Source of the DNA: Henricia sp. BOLD:AAB3569
Lineage: Eukaryota > Echinodermata > Asteroidea > Spinulosida > Echinasteridae
NCBI GenBank assembly: GCA_037783545.1
Contig: JBBELK010000438.1
Span: forward strand, 1-64,000
DNA: 64,000 bases
Reading direction: 5' to 3'
Shown here: piece after piece, positions 12,801-27,800 of the stretch
Numbering within the stretch: position 1 is the stretch's first letter
Layout: each line of letters begins with the position of its first letter
Translations under genes and position numbers: made by a program
The notes under the pieces: generated by a model
What the model was told of the DNA's origin: nothing
What the model saw: only the letters and a program-made list of their open reading frames with translations
The model's database searches: none

Positions 12801-15800
12801 AAAGAAAAAACATAAGACTTCAAACTGGAATTGTGGAAAAATGATGCAGTTTCCAGTCTTAGTTTTTTCATGGTTTGCAACAGGCAACATGTAAAACAAA
12901 CCTAAACCTTGATTTTAACACCCCAACAACTTCCAAGTAGGGTTTTTATGATTGTAAATTAATGGACTAGTTCCATAGCACAGATTTCATTGATAAAAAT
13001 ACCATTTCAGGGGCCTCTTAAAACAACTCTAACAGGTTACAGAATAAAATGAGTTTCCTATAACTTTGCATATATATCCTCACGTTGTTCTTGCATGTTG
13101 ATCCATGACTGTTTTTGTCTGTGTACATTCTGCTGTTGGTGACTTTCCTAGCAATTACATATTCCCACCATCCCAAAACAATCTTTAAAACAAACCAACT
13201 GCATTTTCCTTTACATTTTTTATCGACATCTCATGTGAAAGGTATAACTTTTGCGAATCGATCAATGATATTTTTGAAATTGAAATTGGCCGTCGGCACA
13301 AAAAAATTAAAACATACCAATAAGTATCTCAAAATTAAAAGATTTGAATATTAAGGCATGATTGAGTCAGAGTTATAAAGAGTTCCACTGACTCGGAACA
13401 ACTTAATTCATAATCAAGTGACAAGATTCTAGTCGATTCATTAGATCGGGAAGCTCAAGTTCAGTATTTTTATGCGAGACTTGAGTCAAGTGGAAAACTT
13501 GTGCCAGTGACTGGAGGCAAGTTGCCAAAAATTGTGATTATTGGGTCAGACTCAATCTAAATACACGTAATTGACTTAAGTATCTCAAGTTTCTCAAAAC
13601 TTTTGGATATGTGGCAACATGCATGCCAATGAGGCATCTATAATTATACTACCAAATTTATTTTTTTGTTTAATTTTTGGGGTAAGCTTTTAGCATGATC
13701 AGTAAATTTAAACAAAATGCACGATTGACAATTTCCCTTTGTAACAAACTTATATCCACAAGTTAGCTTACATCTTGCTGGTAAAAGTATTGCCAAAGCA
13801 TGATTATGGCTTGCTGTGTGAAAAAAGTTCAATTAAAAATATTCAGTAATTACGTTTGAAAAACTCTGAAAATTCTTTATGTGTTAACATGGTAGTGTCA
13901 CTCTTTAAGTGGACTGGTCCTCATAAAACAGATATTGAAAAGTAAATTTATTGTTCTTAAATTTACATTTTCCGCTCTCTCTAAACTGCCTTTTGGGAAA
14001 GATCAGTGATCAACTTGGTTCGCGTGACCAAACTTAGTACCTTCAAATTTAAACCCCATGCTTTAAAAAAATCAATCAATCATAGATCAATTACTTCCAG
14101 ATTTTGCATCTTTGAAATTTGCTATTTAGTCTCTACATTTTCTTCTGTTTTGTTCAGTGTGCATATCACAATTCATTTCTTCTTTCTTTCTATCTGTGTT
14201 TTTCATATTCATTCATCTTTTTTTCTTTCAATTCACGAAAATTTATTTTCCGTATTTTTATCTCTGTGCCAATTTTGGCAAACGCCTCGTTGCCAGTGGG
14301 TCAGTCTTTCCTTGACACAATTATTACCCAGCATTCCATGTGCTTGTAATCACCATGGTAACCTGGCCATAGCAATAGACCGTATTCCTGAATGCTTGAG
14401 GGCGCTGTCAAGTGGTCCACGCCTATCGCGCGTTATGTTCGAACACAAACGCGCCACGCGCACACACATTCCAAATGTTTACTTTTAATTGAAATCAGTG
14501 CCCACGCCCCGCATACGCGACTTTTCCCCCATATCACCCTCAGTTCGAGCACCCTCACACGTTCAGGAATACGGTCTATTAAACCAAGATGGTTGGTGCA
14601 TTGGTGCAGCAGTCAGGGATAGCCAAATATTTAATGTATTTCTCTGAGAAAGTTACCTAAATGTTTCATCCACGAACCTTTGATGAGATGGTTTGTAGAA
14701 TACAAATAAAAATTAGAAATTATTTTCAATTGTTGCAAGAAAAAATTCAGTTGTTTGAAGTAGTTTTGTGATTAGTTTTTAATAATACGACAGAGAGAAA
14801 AATCATGAATGCAGTTTTTTTCTGCTTGATTTTGTGAAAGCACTGGACAATTTGGTTAAAATTCAAAGAATTGCAAATCGCAAATTAGACAAAGACTGCT
14901 TTTAAAACAGCCAACTTTGTCTTCAGCTCAGGCTTGCTAATGACAAATTTCAAATTGACACTGGCAGCCTCGTTTCAGATGCTAAGCCATTGTATTACGT
15001 CACACGTCTTCTCATTTGCAAATTTTATCACAAAAGAAATCCTATAAAATCCCCAAATATTAACATAGCAAAAAAAACCGACTGCTTCAACACCAATTTA
15101 AACTTTCACCTCTGTTTAACATTCAAGGCCGACAGGAGAAACTTAAGTAAACTGCACAAAGAAAAAGACAGAATCTCAAAAACTGAGCCTGAAGCTGAAT
15201 CCAGTGATTTTGAAAACAGCTTATGTCTCACCCTTTCTGATAGGTTAATTGAGGTCACAGCTACCCAATCAGTGGGTGGCATCGAGTGCCCTCATTTGCA
15301 TATTTTCTCCCAACAGGTCGAGGATGAGAAGAAGGCCAAGGAGAGTCAGATCAAGCTGCTGAACGAAGACTTAGCTGCCCAAGATGAGGTCATCGCTAAG
15401 CTGAGCAAAGAGAAGGCTTCCCTTGACGAAACTAACCAGGTAAAGCACTTAATAATGATAACATTGACTTGTACCACTCACTTATCCAGAGAAACGCCTA
15501 TCGAGGCACCTACACTATCATTACCCCTGATCGTAGGACTCCATTAAATCCCTCTATATACCATCTCAGCTTCCTGGGAGTATACAGCCCCGACTGCCTA
15601 TTAGGCGCTCAATGGCTAATCAACATTCGCTACCCTCTCGGGCACCCATTTTTACTCCTGGGTGGAGAGAAGCCGTGCGTGGCAAAGTACCTTGCTTAAG
15701 GGTACACGCACAATGGATGGACCGGACCAGGATGAATTTTCCCTGAAATCGATTAAAAATGATTCCAAGTTGGAAACCGGAACCGCAATTCTGTCTTTTG

Positions 15801-18800
15801 GATGAAAAGATTCCTATTATTTTGGCGATTTCCAGGAAGACCCAATTAATCTGAATGTTAATGGATGTAGCAATTACAATATTCTGGGAATGTTTGGCTG
15901 CCCTGGATCTTCATTCTTCCAGTACTTGTGCCATAGAAAGCCAGGAAACCTCCGTCAAAGGGGACATTTTACAACTTTGATCAACCGCTTTATTACATGC
16001 TGATAGAGCCATTTTGCCTTTTCTTTATACAGAAAACTCTTGAGCAGCTGCAGGCAGAAGAAGACAAAAACAATCATCTGAGCAAGGTCAAGGCCAAGCT
16101 GGAGTCCACTGTGAATGAGGTTCGTCTCAGTTTGTTCCTTCCGCTGGACTTAAAAATCCCCACCGCCCCCACACCCCAAAAAAAAAAAATACAAAAATAA
16201 TACTGAACTTGTGGATAACAAGGCACTGATGGACCAATCTTTTTGAAATCGCTTTTAAGACTGTTCTGCTTCAGTGATTTCCTCCAGGTCTACGTGGACC
16301 CATTTGAACAAAGTGATTCCCTTAGGGACTGATGGACCAATCTTTTTGAAATCGCTTTAGAGACTGTTCTGCTTCAGTGATTTCCTCCAGGTCTACGTGG
16401 ACACATTTGAACAAAGTGATTCACTTAGCCTTGAGAGAATCCTGTAGTTTGGGGCTCTCAAAAATGCTTTTGTTGGAGTTCATTTGAATAGTTTGAGACT
16501 TGAATTAAGACCCAAGGACTTGTGGTGGACTTGTGAAGGCTTATAAGGACTTGTGAGGGCTTGTGATGGACTTGACTACAACCCAGGAATGCATTATGGG
16601 AACATCCAAGTGTTTGACCACATGATGTCTCTCTCATTTCATGTTTGGTCATTTCATTTTCACTGTGATTAGGCACCATTGCATTTATGGCAAAAAATGC
16701 AAGACATTGAAAAATGGGAAATAAAATGATTGTTGGTTGTCTTTTGATCTAGCTGGAGGACAGTCTTGAGCACGAGAAGAAAGCCAGAGCTGATGTTGAC
16801 AAAGTCAAGAGGAAACTGGAAGGTGACTTGAAGATGACCCAGGAGACGGTGGAAGAACTGGAACATGCTAAGCGCGAAGCGGAGGAAACCATCAAGAAGT
16901 ATGTATGATTACTCAGTATGTCTATAAGTGAGGAAACAGTTTGTGCTTTCTGTTAGCAGGACCTGAGAATTGGGTTTTGCTAACAAAGTCCGAGTACCAC
17001 ATTTTTACTGAACCAGTTTGTGCTATTTGTACAAATTTGATCCTTTTGACATCGCTTTATTAATGCCAGCTTATGGTGCTCAATTGGACAGTGCGTCAGA
17101 CCTTTTAGCAAGAGGTCCATGGTTCGAGGCTTGGTCACTGCAACCGCGTTGTGTCCTTTACATTGTCTCTCTTCACCCAGATGTATAAATGGGTGCCAGC
17201 AAATACTGGTTGGGGGAAAACCAACTAACTGCTTGGGATAAACCTATGATAGACCGGCACTCCATCCAGGGGGAGAAGCAATGCTCCTAGTCACTCCATG
17301 CCATGGAAACTAATAGCCTATTGGGAAAACCCAACTAACTGCTGGGGGTAAACCTGCAATAGACTGGCATCTCATCCAGGAGGGGGAGTAGCAATGCCGT
17401 AGAAACTAGGGACATGGGTCCTATATCGGCTGTATGAGCTAGTTGGCTTTTTAAAAATATTTTATTTATACACCACATCCAACAGCGGAGGGACCGCCAA
17501 TTACAGGAATGGGAGCAAGTGTGGTTGAGTGCCTTGCTCAAGGGCACAGGTGCCACAACCCGTCACGGCCAGGAATCGAACCTACATTCTAGTTCGACGC
17601 ACTAGACCGCTCGGCCATAACACCCCACAATGTCTGGACACAGCCTTTAGCACATTTGCTTCTCCCCGTCTTGGAGGTATCCATAGAGGCATACCTTTTT
17701 AGTATGTAATTAACACAACTTACAATGTATAAATACTGATACTACATGTACATGGACACTGTTGTATTTTGTGCCCCAATTTGATGGAATGACCAACAAA
17801 AATTCAAAAATCAAACAACATTGCCATACCCGTGTTTTTCTTCAGGCGTGACTATGACATCACTCAGCTAAACAGCCGTCTTGAAGACGAGCAGAGCCTG
17901 GTGGCACAACTGCAGAAGAAGATCAAAGAACTTCAGGTAAGATTTCCATTTTATTTTATTCCTTACACGCCGCATTTTTTTCGAGGCAATACCTGTGAAA
18001 TTAATGTGTTTTTTAAAACCCATTTTTAAAACCTACCTTCAGTTCTTAATTTCTTACAGAAAATACTATTTTGGACAGAAATAAATTCATGTGGTTTTTA
18101 TTACTATTGCTGTTACACTTTTAGTAAGCTTTTCTTGTCAACTCAAAGAAATGTTGGGTCTTTGCAAATGATACAATGGGCCTTTGAATGTCCTCCCCAA
18201 CCCCTGTTTTCTTCAACAGGTGTTTACAGGTAAGTCATTTCTCCCCTTCCCAGTCATTCATCACATCCTTACACTACTCACAATAAGTTAAGAATGTTGG
18301 TATGTTGCAAATGATACAATGGGCCTTTGAATGTCCTCTCCAACCACCCCTCCTACACCCCCCTCCCCCTACCCCCTCCCCTCCCCCCCCCCCCCCCCCC
18401 CCCCCCCTCCCCCCAACCCCCCCCCCCCCCCCCCCCTCCCCCCAACCCCCGTTTTCTTCAACAGGTGTTTACAGGTAAGTCAGTTCTCCCCTTCCCAGTC
18501 ACCCATCACAACCTTACACTACTCACAATAAGTTAAGAATGTTGGTATGTTGCAAATGATACAATGGGCCTTTGAATGTCCTCTCTGTCATGCAGATACG
18601 ATTGCCTAATCATATACAAAATCGTTCAAGCGGAATGCATAACCTCAATAAAAATACCTGCATACACCCCACAATATCCCTAACTTATTGTGAGTAGTGT
18701 AAAACCCTATCTTAAACTGAAGCTACAGAATTACATGTGTATGATGGCATAAAAACTCAAGATAACTTAAGCACTGTTAACAATTAGGCTTTGCTGGGTT

Positions 18801-21800
18801 GGAGGTCTATATTTAGCATAAGTGGTAATTATGCTTTTAAAGTATGGTATTTATTAATGTGGATGTTTTCATTATGTAGAAAAATGCTTTATGTGTATAC
18901 ATAAACCAAGTGAACATCCTCTTTAACCCTAACTCCCTAGGGTGCTTGTAAAATCATATCGATTTTGGAGGATTGAGGAGTGTTAGGATTAAAGGCACAG
19001 GCTCGTCGGCAATGCCATGCGCCAAATTCGTGCCACGAAATACGCAGCTCCATAGCAAAGGCATGGAGCTGCGTCTTTCATGGCACGAATTTGGCGCGCT
19101 GCGCGCGCATATTACTGACGAGCATGCAGTGTGCCTTTAATTGAAAACTGATAAAATATACTACTCACAACAAGTTAGGGATATTGTGGGGTGTACGCAT
19201 ATATTTTATTGATGGTATGCATTCCGCTTGAATGATTTTGCATATGATTAGACACACCTTGTCATGGGAATAGGTGAAAGCAGTCAATTGAAAAAAGATT
19301 CCGAAAACACAACAAACCAACATCCCCAACTTATTGTGAGTAGTGTGTAAGTAGGCGTTTTAACAGGCATTTTAGGAAATCACAAGTTTGATTGACAGAT
19401 TAAGTGTGTGAAATTGGTTAACTGTTCACAGTTACCTAAATACATCAAAGGGCAAATTATAAACAGATTAAGGGATTATCTCTCTGGGTTTATTGGTTAA
19501 TACATTTCCCACAAAGCACTGCTTATCCCTGGATTAAAAGCTTTAGTCTTCTCAGTTGCCTCATTGAAGAGCTTAGTAAACAGCTTAAGAAGGATTACAT
19601 GTAACTGTTTACAGTTAGGTTAATCCTGGGGGAGTATGTGGATCATGGAAGTAGCTACCTCAGCAGGTGGATAGTTTAATGCTATACAACAATAAACCCT
19701 GGGGGAAAACCTGCCTTTAGCCAAACAATAATTCAGAGAACCTTAAAAATCCATGCATTGTTTTTGTGTTGAATGAGTGGTAAGGAAAATTGTCTGCAGT
19801 ATGTAGTTTCTCCTACAAATTGGTGGGAATGGGATGTTTGTTACCATATTGTGGGGTACCGTGGCCGAGTGGTTAGGGCCATTGACTCGCAATAATGGGT
19901 GAAAACTTGGGGTTGCGGGTTCGAATCCGGGTTCGAATCCGGCTGCGGTACCTGTGCCCTTGGGCAAGGCACTCAACCACACTTGCTCCATCCTTCGGAA
20001 GGGATGCAAAGCCGTTGGTCCAGTGTGTTAGGTAATGGAAACGCACTCTAAAGATCCCAGAGCATTCTTTCGTGAAGAGCAAGGGGATTCCTCAGTGTCT
20101 CTGGCCATTTCTAATTCTAATTCTTCATGGGTTTCCTCACGCTTACGAGCGACAGTGCAATGAGCACTATTGAGGAATCCTTGGTATGAATACCAGAAAG
20201 AAATAATAATAATAATAATAATAATATTGCTTACAACACTTAGTCAGGTTTTTTTTTTTGTAAACTCAAGAAGTAACATTTGGGTCACTACAAATGATTC
20301 AATTCCGATGACTGTGCAGTGGAATAAAATTTTGCTATGAAAGCATACATGTAGCTGGGGATATATTCCAACTAAAGGCATGTTCCCATTGGACTTTCTT
20401 TTCCGCTGCCTCGCGGAAAGTTATCCATGCGTTCCCATTTGCAATTGCTTTCAGTGCCCATGCGGAAAGCTACCGCAACCTTACAGTAAACTTTTGCCGT
20501 GCATGCCCATAGTTTAAAGCAGGGTTGATCGTGTTCATTTTACAGGGCGAAACTGTTTCCATTGGACATTTCGAGGGCCCTGTGAAACTCTCTCACATCG
20601 TGGTCGTGGTAACTTTACAGGGATGCTAATTCTCCGTGCGTTCCCATTGGACTTAATTTTGTTACTCTCCCGCACAACCACGGGATTTTTACCCAAATAA
20701 AGTGCAATGGGAACACCACTTAATTCAATATTCAAGCAATTTGTAATAAGATCTTTATTTTGTTACACGAGCTCCACTGTACATCAGAATAACACAGCAT
20801 CTTGAATGTCCAAAAGGGATTGTCAAATTCATATGGCCAATCTAGCTAAATTGATACCTTTATCTCTTTACTAAAGGATGGTCCTCTCTCAAGACAAACG
20901 TTCACCCGTGCCCTTATTTGATGACGTTCTGTGCAAAAGTTTTTAGCTATTTGTCAAGCAAGCATGCATCTTCCTTGACCGTCATTGGCATCTGAGTAAT
21001 GTGACCTGAGAGAAGTGTCCTTAAAAAAAAGTCGGGTTTCTAACTGTCAGCAGCCAAAGTTTGTTTACAAATCTGGCAATAATTCTAGGTATCTGGCTAC
21101 AACAAAAATACAGTTAGCTGTGTCAAATTTAGTTGGCCCAGAGATTAAACAATATTTAGTATTTTGCCTAATCACCACTAAAATGAAACAACCAAGCACG
21201 GGAAGATAGAAAAATGATATATCCTCATTGGTATTTGAACCCAAGACATCTGACTCTGGGCAACTGAGCTATGAGGCACACAGCTATGCTTCCTAAATGG
21301 TTCTGGTGATTCCCTGATGGCAGCGATAATAATAATGGCAACAGCGCCAGGAGCACCCCGCAGGGTGGACATGTGCACTTTATAAGAATCCACCATTATA
21401 TTTATTATTATCCCCATGTTTCCCTAAGACGTCACACGCACTGGGCAGATGCTCTACCACCTAAGCTATGAGGCACAGTGGTATACTCCCTAAAGTTTCC
21501 GCGAACCCAATTTCTTCTCTTGGTGTTGCGTAGGTGTGCAACTGAGTAAAGTGGCAAACATATTTGAAGTTTGTCTCTTAATTTGAAATAGAGCCTTCAC
21601 CTTTTTGTTGAAATATCAGCAGTACAAGAATGTCAAGGAACATTCTTAGACTCGACGTGACCCCAGTTGGTATAGATCACACCAGTCAAAGTCGTTTGGT
21701 ATCTGACCTTTTCATAATGATAACACCTGGCACTGATGATAAGTTACCATGCTTTTGAGGACAGAGATATGCGCTCGTTTAGCATCAGCCACTGTGATGA

Positions 21801-24800
21801 TGTGTTCATCGAGTCCCGGCAGGAATTTTAATGCCAAAGAATTAAGAGTCCAGTGTTTGTATTTCAGATGGTATTTGTTATTTGCTTGTAATTAAGTGGT
21901 TCTTAGCCATAGTCTTCCGTACATGACTGATAAGGAGTGCAAGGGTGGATATTAGCGGGATGCAGGGTGTTGCTTAAAGATTTTAAATACTAGTGTGGGG
22001 TCCAAAACAAGCTGTATGCACAGGGTTACTATCAGCCTGTTTGCACTGGACCCTGAGCTCGGGGTCGAACACCGAGCTCTATCAGGATCAGCTGCGGATC
22101 ACAAACCGATGTATAAATCAAACCCCGAGATTTGGTCTCACGTCGGCAGAGGGTCGAACCCCAAGCTCGGGATTAGTTTGCAGTTAGATTTATAAGCAAT
22201 TAATCATTACCGCATCCGCTCCACAGCAGATGTGGGGGAAAAGCCTGCGAAATTTAAGCGGCCTTGCACACTGTACATGACCACATTGTTCTGTACATGC
22301 ACATATAGAGCATGACTTTTGACACCAACTTCTGGCACCGCGCTTGCTCAGGATCAACTACAGAATGTAAACGCTGCACTCCGAATCATTGCGATTAACA
22401 CTGATGCATTCTTATCAGGGGATCAATCTTTATCACGAGCTCAGGACCAGTGTAAACATGGCGTGAAAGCTTGTAGTTCTAGAGAATTAAGTTTGCGTGT
22501 CAGCTATAAATTGAGGTTGTTGAGCACAATAAACGTTAAGGCATAATGGTATGGGATTGGAGACTCTATATGGTCAATGGTATTAATGGTATTAACTCTC
22601 AGCATCTTACCAACTTACAGATATTTGCACGTGACTTCAATTCTTTGTTCTGCTTTTGCTATAAACAGAGCAACTTTAACGTCTAAAATTTCTGAAGTGA
22701 CAGCAAACCTCGTTAACCGGCCCATTAGTCCTCAAAGCGCACAAGCTTTCTCCTCAAAGTGCCCAAAACTTCATCCTGTATTTTTATCCTAGTTTACGTT
22801 TCTGCAAACACACCTTCAAATTATAGGCATACTCATAGCTTGACTCATCCTCTTTCAAATTTTGTGTCACTAAGGGTGGCTCTTATTGGAGACAATGCAC
22901 GTACATGTACATCCCAACGATGTAACACCAGAAATAAACAAACCAAAATGATACCTCGTCTGCAATGATACATCATCGAGATTACAGACTGTCTGAAAAA
23001 TTAGATTCTGCGGTCCTCGGAACAGAATTTGAAAAATCCTGAAGGCGAACAGGCCATGCAATTATAACGTAGAAGAGATTTATTCTGATGACAGATTAGA
23101 ATGCTGGGTTTCCATATAAGGCTGCCTCGCTCATGCAGAGGTCACACGAGGGTCACTATGTTTTTTACGGAATGTTTAGTTAAAGTTATCACTGAAACAA
23201 CTGACGGAACATTTCGGTGAGAAACATTCCTATTGTGTTATGCGACCATTATATAAGCTCGAACAGTGAGGGAAAAATTGGTTCATTCTGTCATTGGATA
23301 CATGAGAAAACGTTGTAAAAAACACCAAATAATTTTCCTGATTATTGAACAATTTAGATCAGCACACCATTTCTTTATTGGTAAGGAATTGAGTTGTCTC
23401 AATTCAAATGAAAACAAAAAAGAAAACGATTAAAAAACGCAAACACCATTTTTTAAAGCTATGTAATCAAGATATCCCTAAATATAACATCTGTTACTTT
23501 AATTGCAAGAAGACCTTTCCCCTGCTCTGAGAGGCATTTGGTATATATGGCCAGACTAAATACCTGACGTGTCTGCATACCCACACTGAAGTGGCAAACC
23601 GATTAGCCTAGATAGCTCCTACATGCCTGATGAGGTTGCCTAACTTTGTGATGTTTAAAGTTAGGCAGTTTTTGACCTCCCTAAATCCAGTGGACTTTGT
23701 GGAATGTCTCTCAAAAAGCTGGATATAGGGCCAAGCATGTAATTTCAACTTGAAGGAAATTAGGTTTCTTTTAAAAATCGATTACGTGATTAGAAAACTT
23801 TTAAAAACGGGAAACAGCTAGCATCACATAACTAAAGAATAAAGTTGATAAACTGCCTTGTAGAAATTTTAGCCACGTAGATGTGAAACTTCAGAAAACC
23901 TTAAAAATCCATGCATGGTTTTTGTGTTTGAATGAATGGTAAAAAGATGATCTGCAGATATTTTTTCCTACAAAAGACTTTAATTTTATAAGCCTTGAAC
24001 TTGTGATGGACTCAACTAGAACACTGGTGCCCAATTAATTTGTGAATGTTTAGTTACATATTCAAAACAAAGTGTGGAATTGAATTAACAATTGAACAAT
24101 AATGTTTGTCCAGAATATTGGTTTGTATAACTTCATCCGAGTTTTCAAACAATTGTGTTTGTTTATCAAAATACATGGGTCATTTGTACAATCGTTTAAA
24201 AATTGAATAAGAACAAAATAATCATCTGTCTCACGATGTGGTTACCAAATGAATCAAATGACCAAGTAGATATCAAGTTGGACGAGCTTTTTAGCATTAA
24301 CATCTTCCACCTGGAGACATACCGGGTTTTATATTCTCACATAGGTTATGAAATGTGCACAACATGCATAGTTTGCCTGTGGGTTTAAGATGATAAATTC
24401 TGTAATTGTATCAGCTGGCCGACACAGTATGTAAAATGTTTCTGTGCACACTGTTAAATGTTTTTGTCTTGGAGTTAAAATTATTTATTGTTGATCAAAA
24501 CTTTCAAGCACCCTGCAAATTACTTCAAAATAGAGAAAAGAAATGTGTTCAACCGAACTATAAAGTCGTTTAGAGTGCAAAGGGGTAAGTGTTATTCACC
24601 AGAGAACCATCAAAGACTTGAATATACAAAATACTAAGTGGATGAGTAACCAGCTTCACTTTTCTGTCAATGAATATGCTAATTATTGTGTCTGGACCCA
24701 TCATGTACACACACAGAGAGCAGGCACAGAAGAATTTGTGACTGTGTACACTGTACATAAGGATGAGTCAATGAGAGAGAATCCTTGGCCAGATTTGGTC

Positions 24801-27800
24801 TGGTATAGTCAAGGTATTTGTGGTATGAGAGCAGGAATGGAGAGCAAGATCTGTGGTTACGACTCAGACAATTCTGCAGTTGTATTATTTTTTAAATGTT
24901 TCCACATGGTGCCCTTAATGAGTCGTATTCATAAAGATGAGGCACTCAAGGATCTAGGACAAGGTCTTCCAATTTGATTCATGCCGTAAAGTTGCTCTGT
25001 ATGTCCATGTCTGAGTGACTGTGAATGAGGACAGACATTTTTCTTGCATTTTGGGAAGATGGGAAGGAACTGGATTGGTTTAAGATGGCCCCATAGTCAG
25101 CTGATCAGACATGCGTCGTAGGGCTGCAGGTATCTGGATGCAAAAGAATCCAGCCTACTCAGTGGGGAGTTTGGTTACATCTGAGGCATTCAAAGTAGCT
25201 GGAGTCGAGCTGCAGAGAAAGGCCTACTGCGGCTGCCCGCCGATGCCATTTACAGACCGGCCGCATTCCAATTCCAAATATGCTCAGATCATCCAGGCAG
25301 TGAGAGCACAAGGGTGGAATGGCTGGGGGCCTGAACTTCTCACTGTGATTGGTTGGCTGAGCCTGGCCTAATTTGCATACATGATTGATTGGCCATGCCC
25401 ATCTATTTATGCAGAGGGTCTTGGGGCTGTATTCAGCAACTCTTGGTCATCGTTGAGTTTACTGCACGGTGAAGTTTGTTAGTCCTGAGGGCATAGCAGC
25501 ATCTGTACAGCGGTCTCATACCGAACACACGGCCTCCAGACATACCATCCTGTAGCTGGTCCCCGAGTCAGTGCAGCCTTACCATATCCGGTCTTTCGAT
25601 TTCACGTCACTGCTGCAACCGGCCGTGTCGGCATCCTCAGTGCAATATCTCCAAGCTTCGCATCTCACTAGTCTCGATCAACTTCAGCCTGGGATAAACT
25701 ACGGTGGAGAAATTTCCCTCTTACTCAACATCATTTGTGATCTAGACTTCTCGACTGTGTGCATAACGTAACTTCAAGCACAATCAAGATGGCTTCATCC
25801 TCTTCGTTCAAAGCCAGTTCTTCCAGCCAGTCCTACAGCTCCAATATTGGTGGTGGGGGCTTGACCAGCAGGGTAGGCGGCACCAAACTCTTGACCCTCT
25901 CTTCACCCACGTACCACACAGATACGGAAGGATTTACAAATTACAAAAAACTCAGCTCCAAAAGCAAGAAACTGATCCGGCAGAGTTACGAGATGGGCGA
26001 CAGTAGCGTCGGCATGAAAAGATTGTTCCAAGTAGGTTTCTTGTCTCAGCATGTATACAGTATTATAAAACTGTGGGTAAAATCTAAATTAAATTTGTGA
26101 AGGAAATGTGAATGAACCATGTTTCAGTCAAATTTTGCTTGCTTAAAGTTTACACAATCACTGAGAGCATTGCTCCCACGAAATTACCCAAATTCCAAAA
26201 GACTAGAATGCACTACTGCTTGTCAGTATCCATTTTGCTTTAACGGGGTTTAAGACGTTTCAAAGCTGTAACTTGTAAAATAATTAAGATCAATTGACCT
26301 ATGGCTGGAAGTAAGTAATACAATCCTACACATATTTTTGCATAAATGTCAAACAAATTCTTTTATAGAATTAATGTCAATCAGGTTTGGTTGGGAACAG
26401 AATTAGTCCTGAAATAGGATTCTTATTGAAATGATTAGTTATGATTTTCAAATCCATGACAGCCGTTTAGGATATGTGCACTAAAAAGTTCATTTATATG
26501 CAAATGAGAATTTATATATTCACAAGGAAAGGTGTGGTGTTGCACTGACCACTTATTAGAGTATTTCTATAAATTTAAGTGTGCTGGTTTTTTTGAGGGG
26601 GGAGGGGGGCATTAACCGTTCACTACATAATAAAAGTACAATAATACTGGTTTGATCTTGAACAGCAACCTTTCACTACAAAAAAAAGATTTTTAGTTTG
26701 AGATCAAAACAAAATTAACATCCACGTATATACTGCACTGCATAAAAAAAAGCTTTAAACGCAATGATAATTTTCAAAGCCATTTAAACAGCTAAATGCA
26801 ATAACATAGCTGGCATATCTTAGACATTCCTACCAGATGTTGCAGAGGACTGCAGCTATAATTGGTCTCTGCAAGGAATTTGGAGGATGTGTTTACGAAC
26901 TCTTAAGAACTTCCTCTGGCTAAAAACATGTTGAGGAGAAAAGTGAAAAAGTAAACTTGAACACTGTTGGTGCAGAAGTTACACTGAATTACAAGGTTTT
27001 CTTGACCGCAACAAAAACAAAAATATTTTTTTAAACAATATTTAAACATCCATGGGGGGAGGGGAAAATGTTGCACATGTATGAGTTTAACATACATGTA
27101 ATTTAACAAAAGTACTTCTGTGAAAGACAAATTGCAAAGGAAAGGACATTCATTCAATAGTAATTTGGATATTGTTTCAGGTAAATTTCACTTCATTAAC
27201 ACTATAACCATTCTATAGGCCTGTAGGTTCTATTTAGATGATGTAAAATTAAGTTAGATTTAGCGCAGCTAACATGTTTATCAAATCACCTGAAATCATT
27301 TTACTTCCCATAGAAAACTGTCTTAACAATCAACTTTGATCAAAGATGCTCCCTATTTTCAGATTTTTATGAAATGTTTGCAATGGGTTTGCAGTCGATT
27401 TCCCGAAAACGTTCATACAGTACCTTGTGCAACTTTTCATGCAGACCTTGCAACCTTCTTGAAATTTGCTGGTCTGCTTAATTAATTCTTAAAATTCCAC
27501 TTATAGTTCTTTAAAGTCCCAACTTGCAACATTTAAACATCTCTCCAAGGACAACCTCCATACCAAGTCTGAATTCCAACGGTAAATTTAGGCCCATCTC
27601 CATGAGTAAGTCATGCCTTCAAACATGGTGTCCGCTTCCCGAAATACACAACACCCCACAGGCATGGCATGCACACCCAGCAGGGCATGTACAAGGCCCG
27701 CCCGCTGGCTCTGTTGAGTACACAGAGCTCCTGGGGTGGCAGCCATGACATTTTATCTTGTCCAAGCCCGAGATGTACTGGGTCTTCCCGAGGACATTCT

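Noticed and set aside
14990..15316. Open frame running into exon 13 from upstream (contains [20 protein letters not shown])
   Set aside because: It does not continue the rod heptads or family alignment, overlaps an interspersed repeat at 14937-15050, and a consensus CAACAG acceptor sits exactly at the conserved exon start. Best explained as chance.
18327..18536. Proline-rich open frames
   Set aside because: They are translations of poly-C tracts in an intronic tandem duplication.
19855..19951. Possible functional tRNA-Ser/Leu gene
   Set aside because: A and B boxes and a 7-bp terminal stem are present, but the B-box region is partly duplicated and the sequence continues into a SINE body with an (AAT)n tail.
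25111..25371. 86-codon open frame just upstream of the candidate internal promoter
   Set aside because: No recognisable domain, no donor in a phase leading to exon 17, and it lies in the likely promoter region. Its higher GC content explains the lack of stops.
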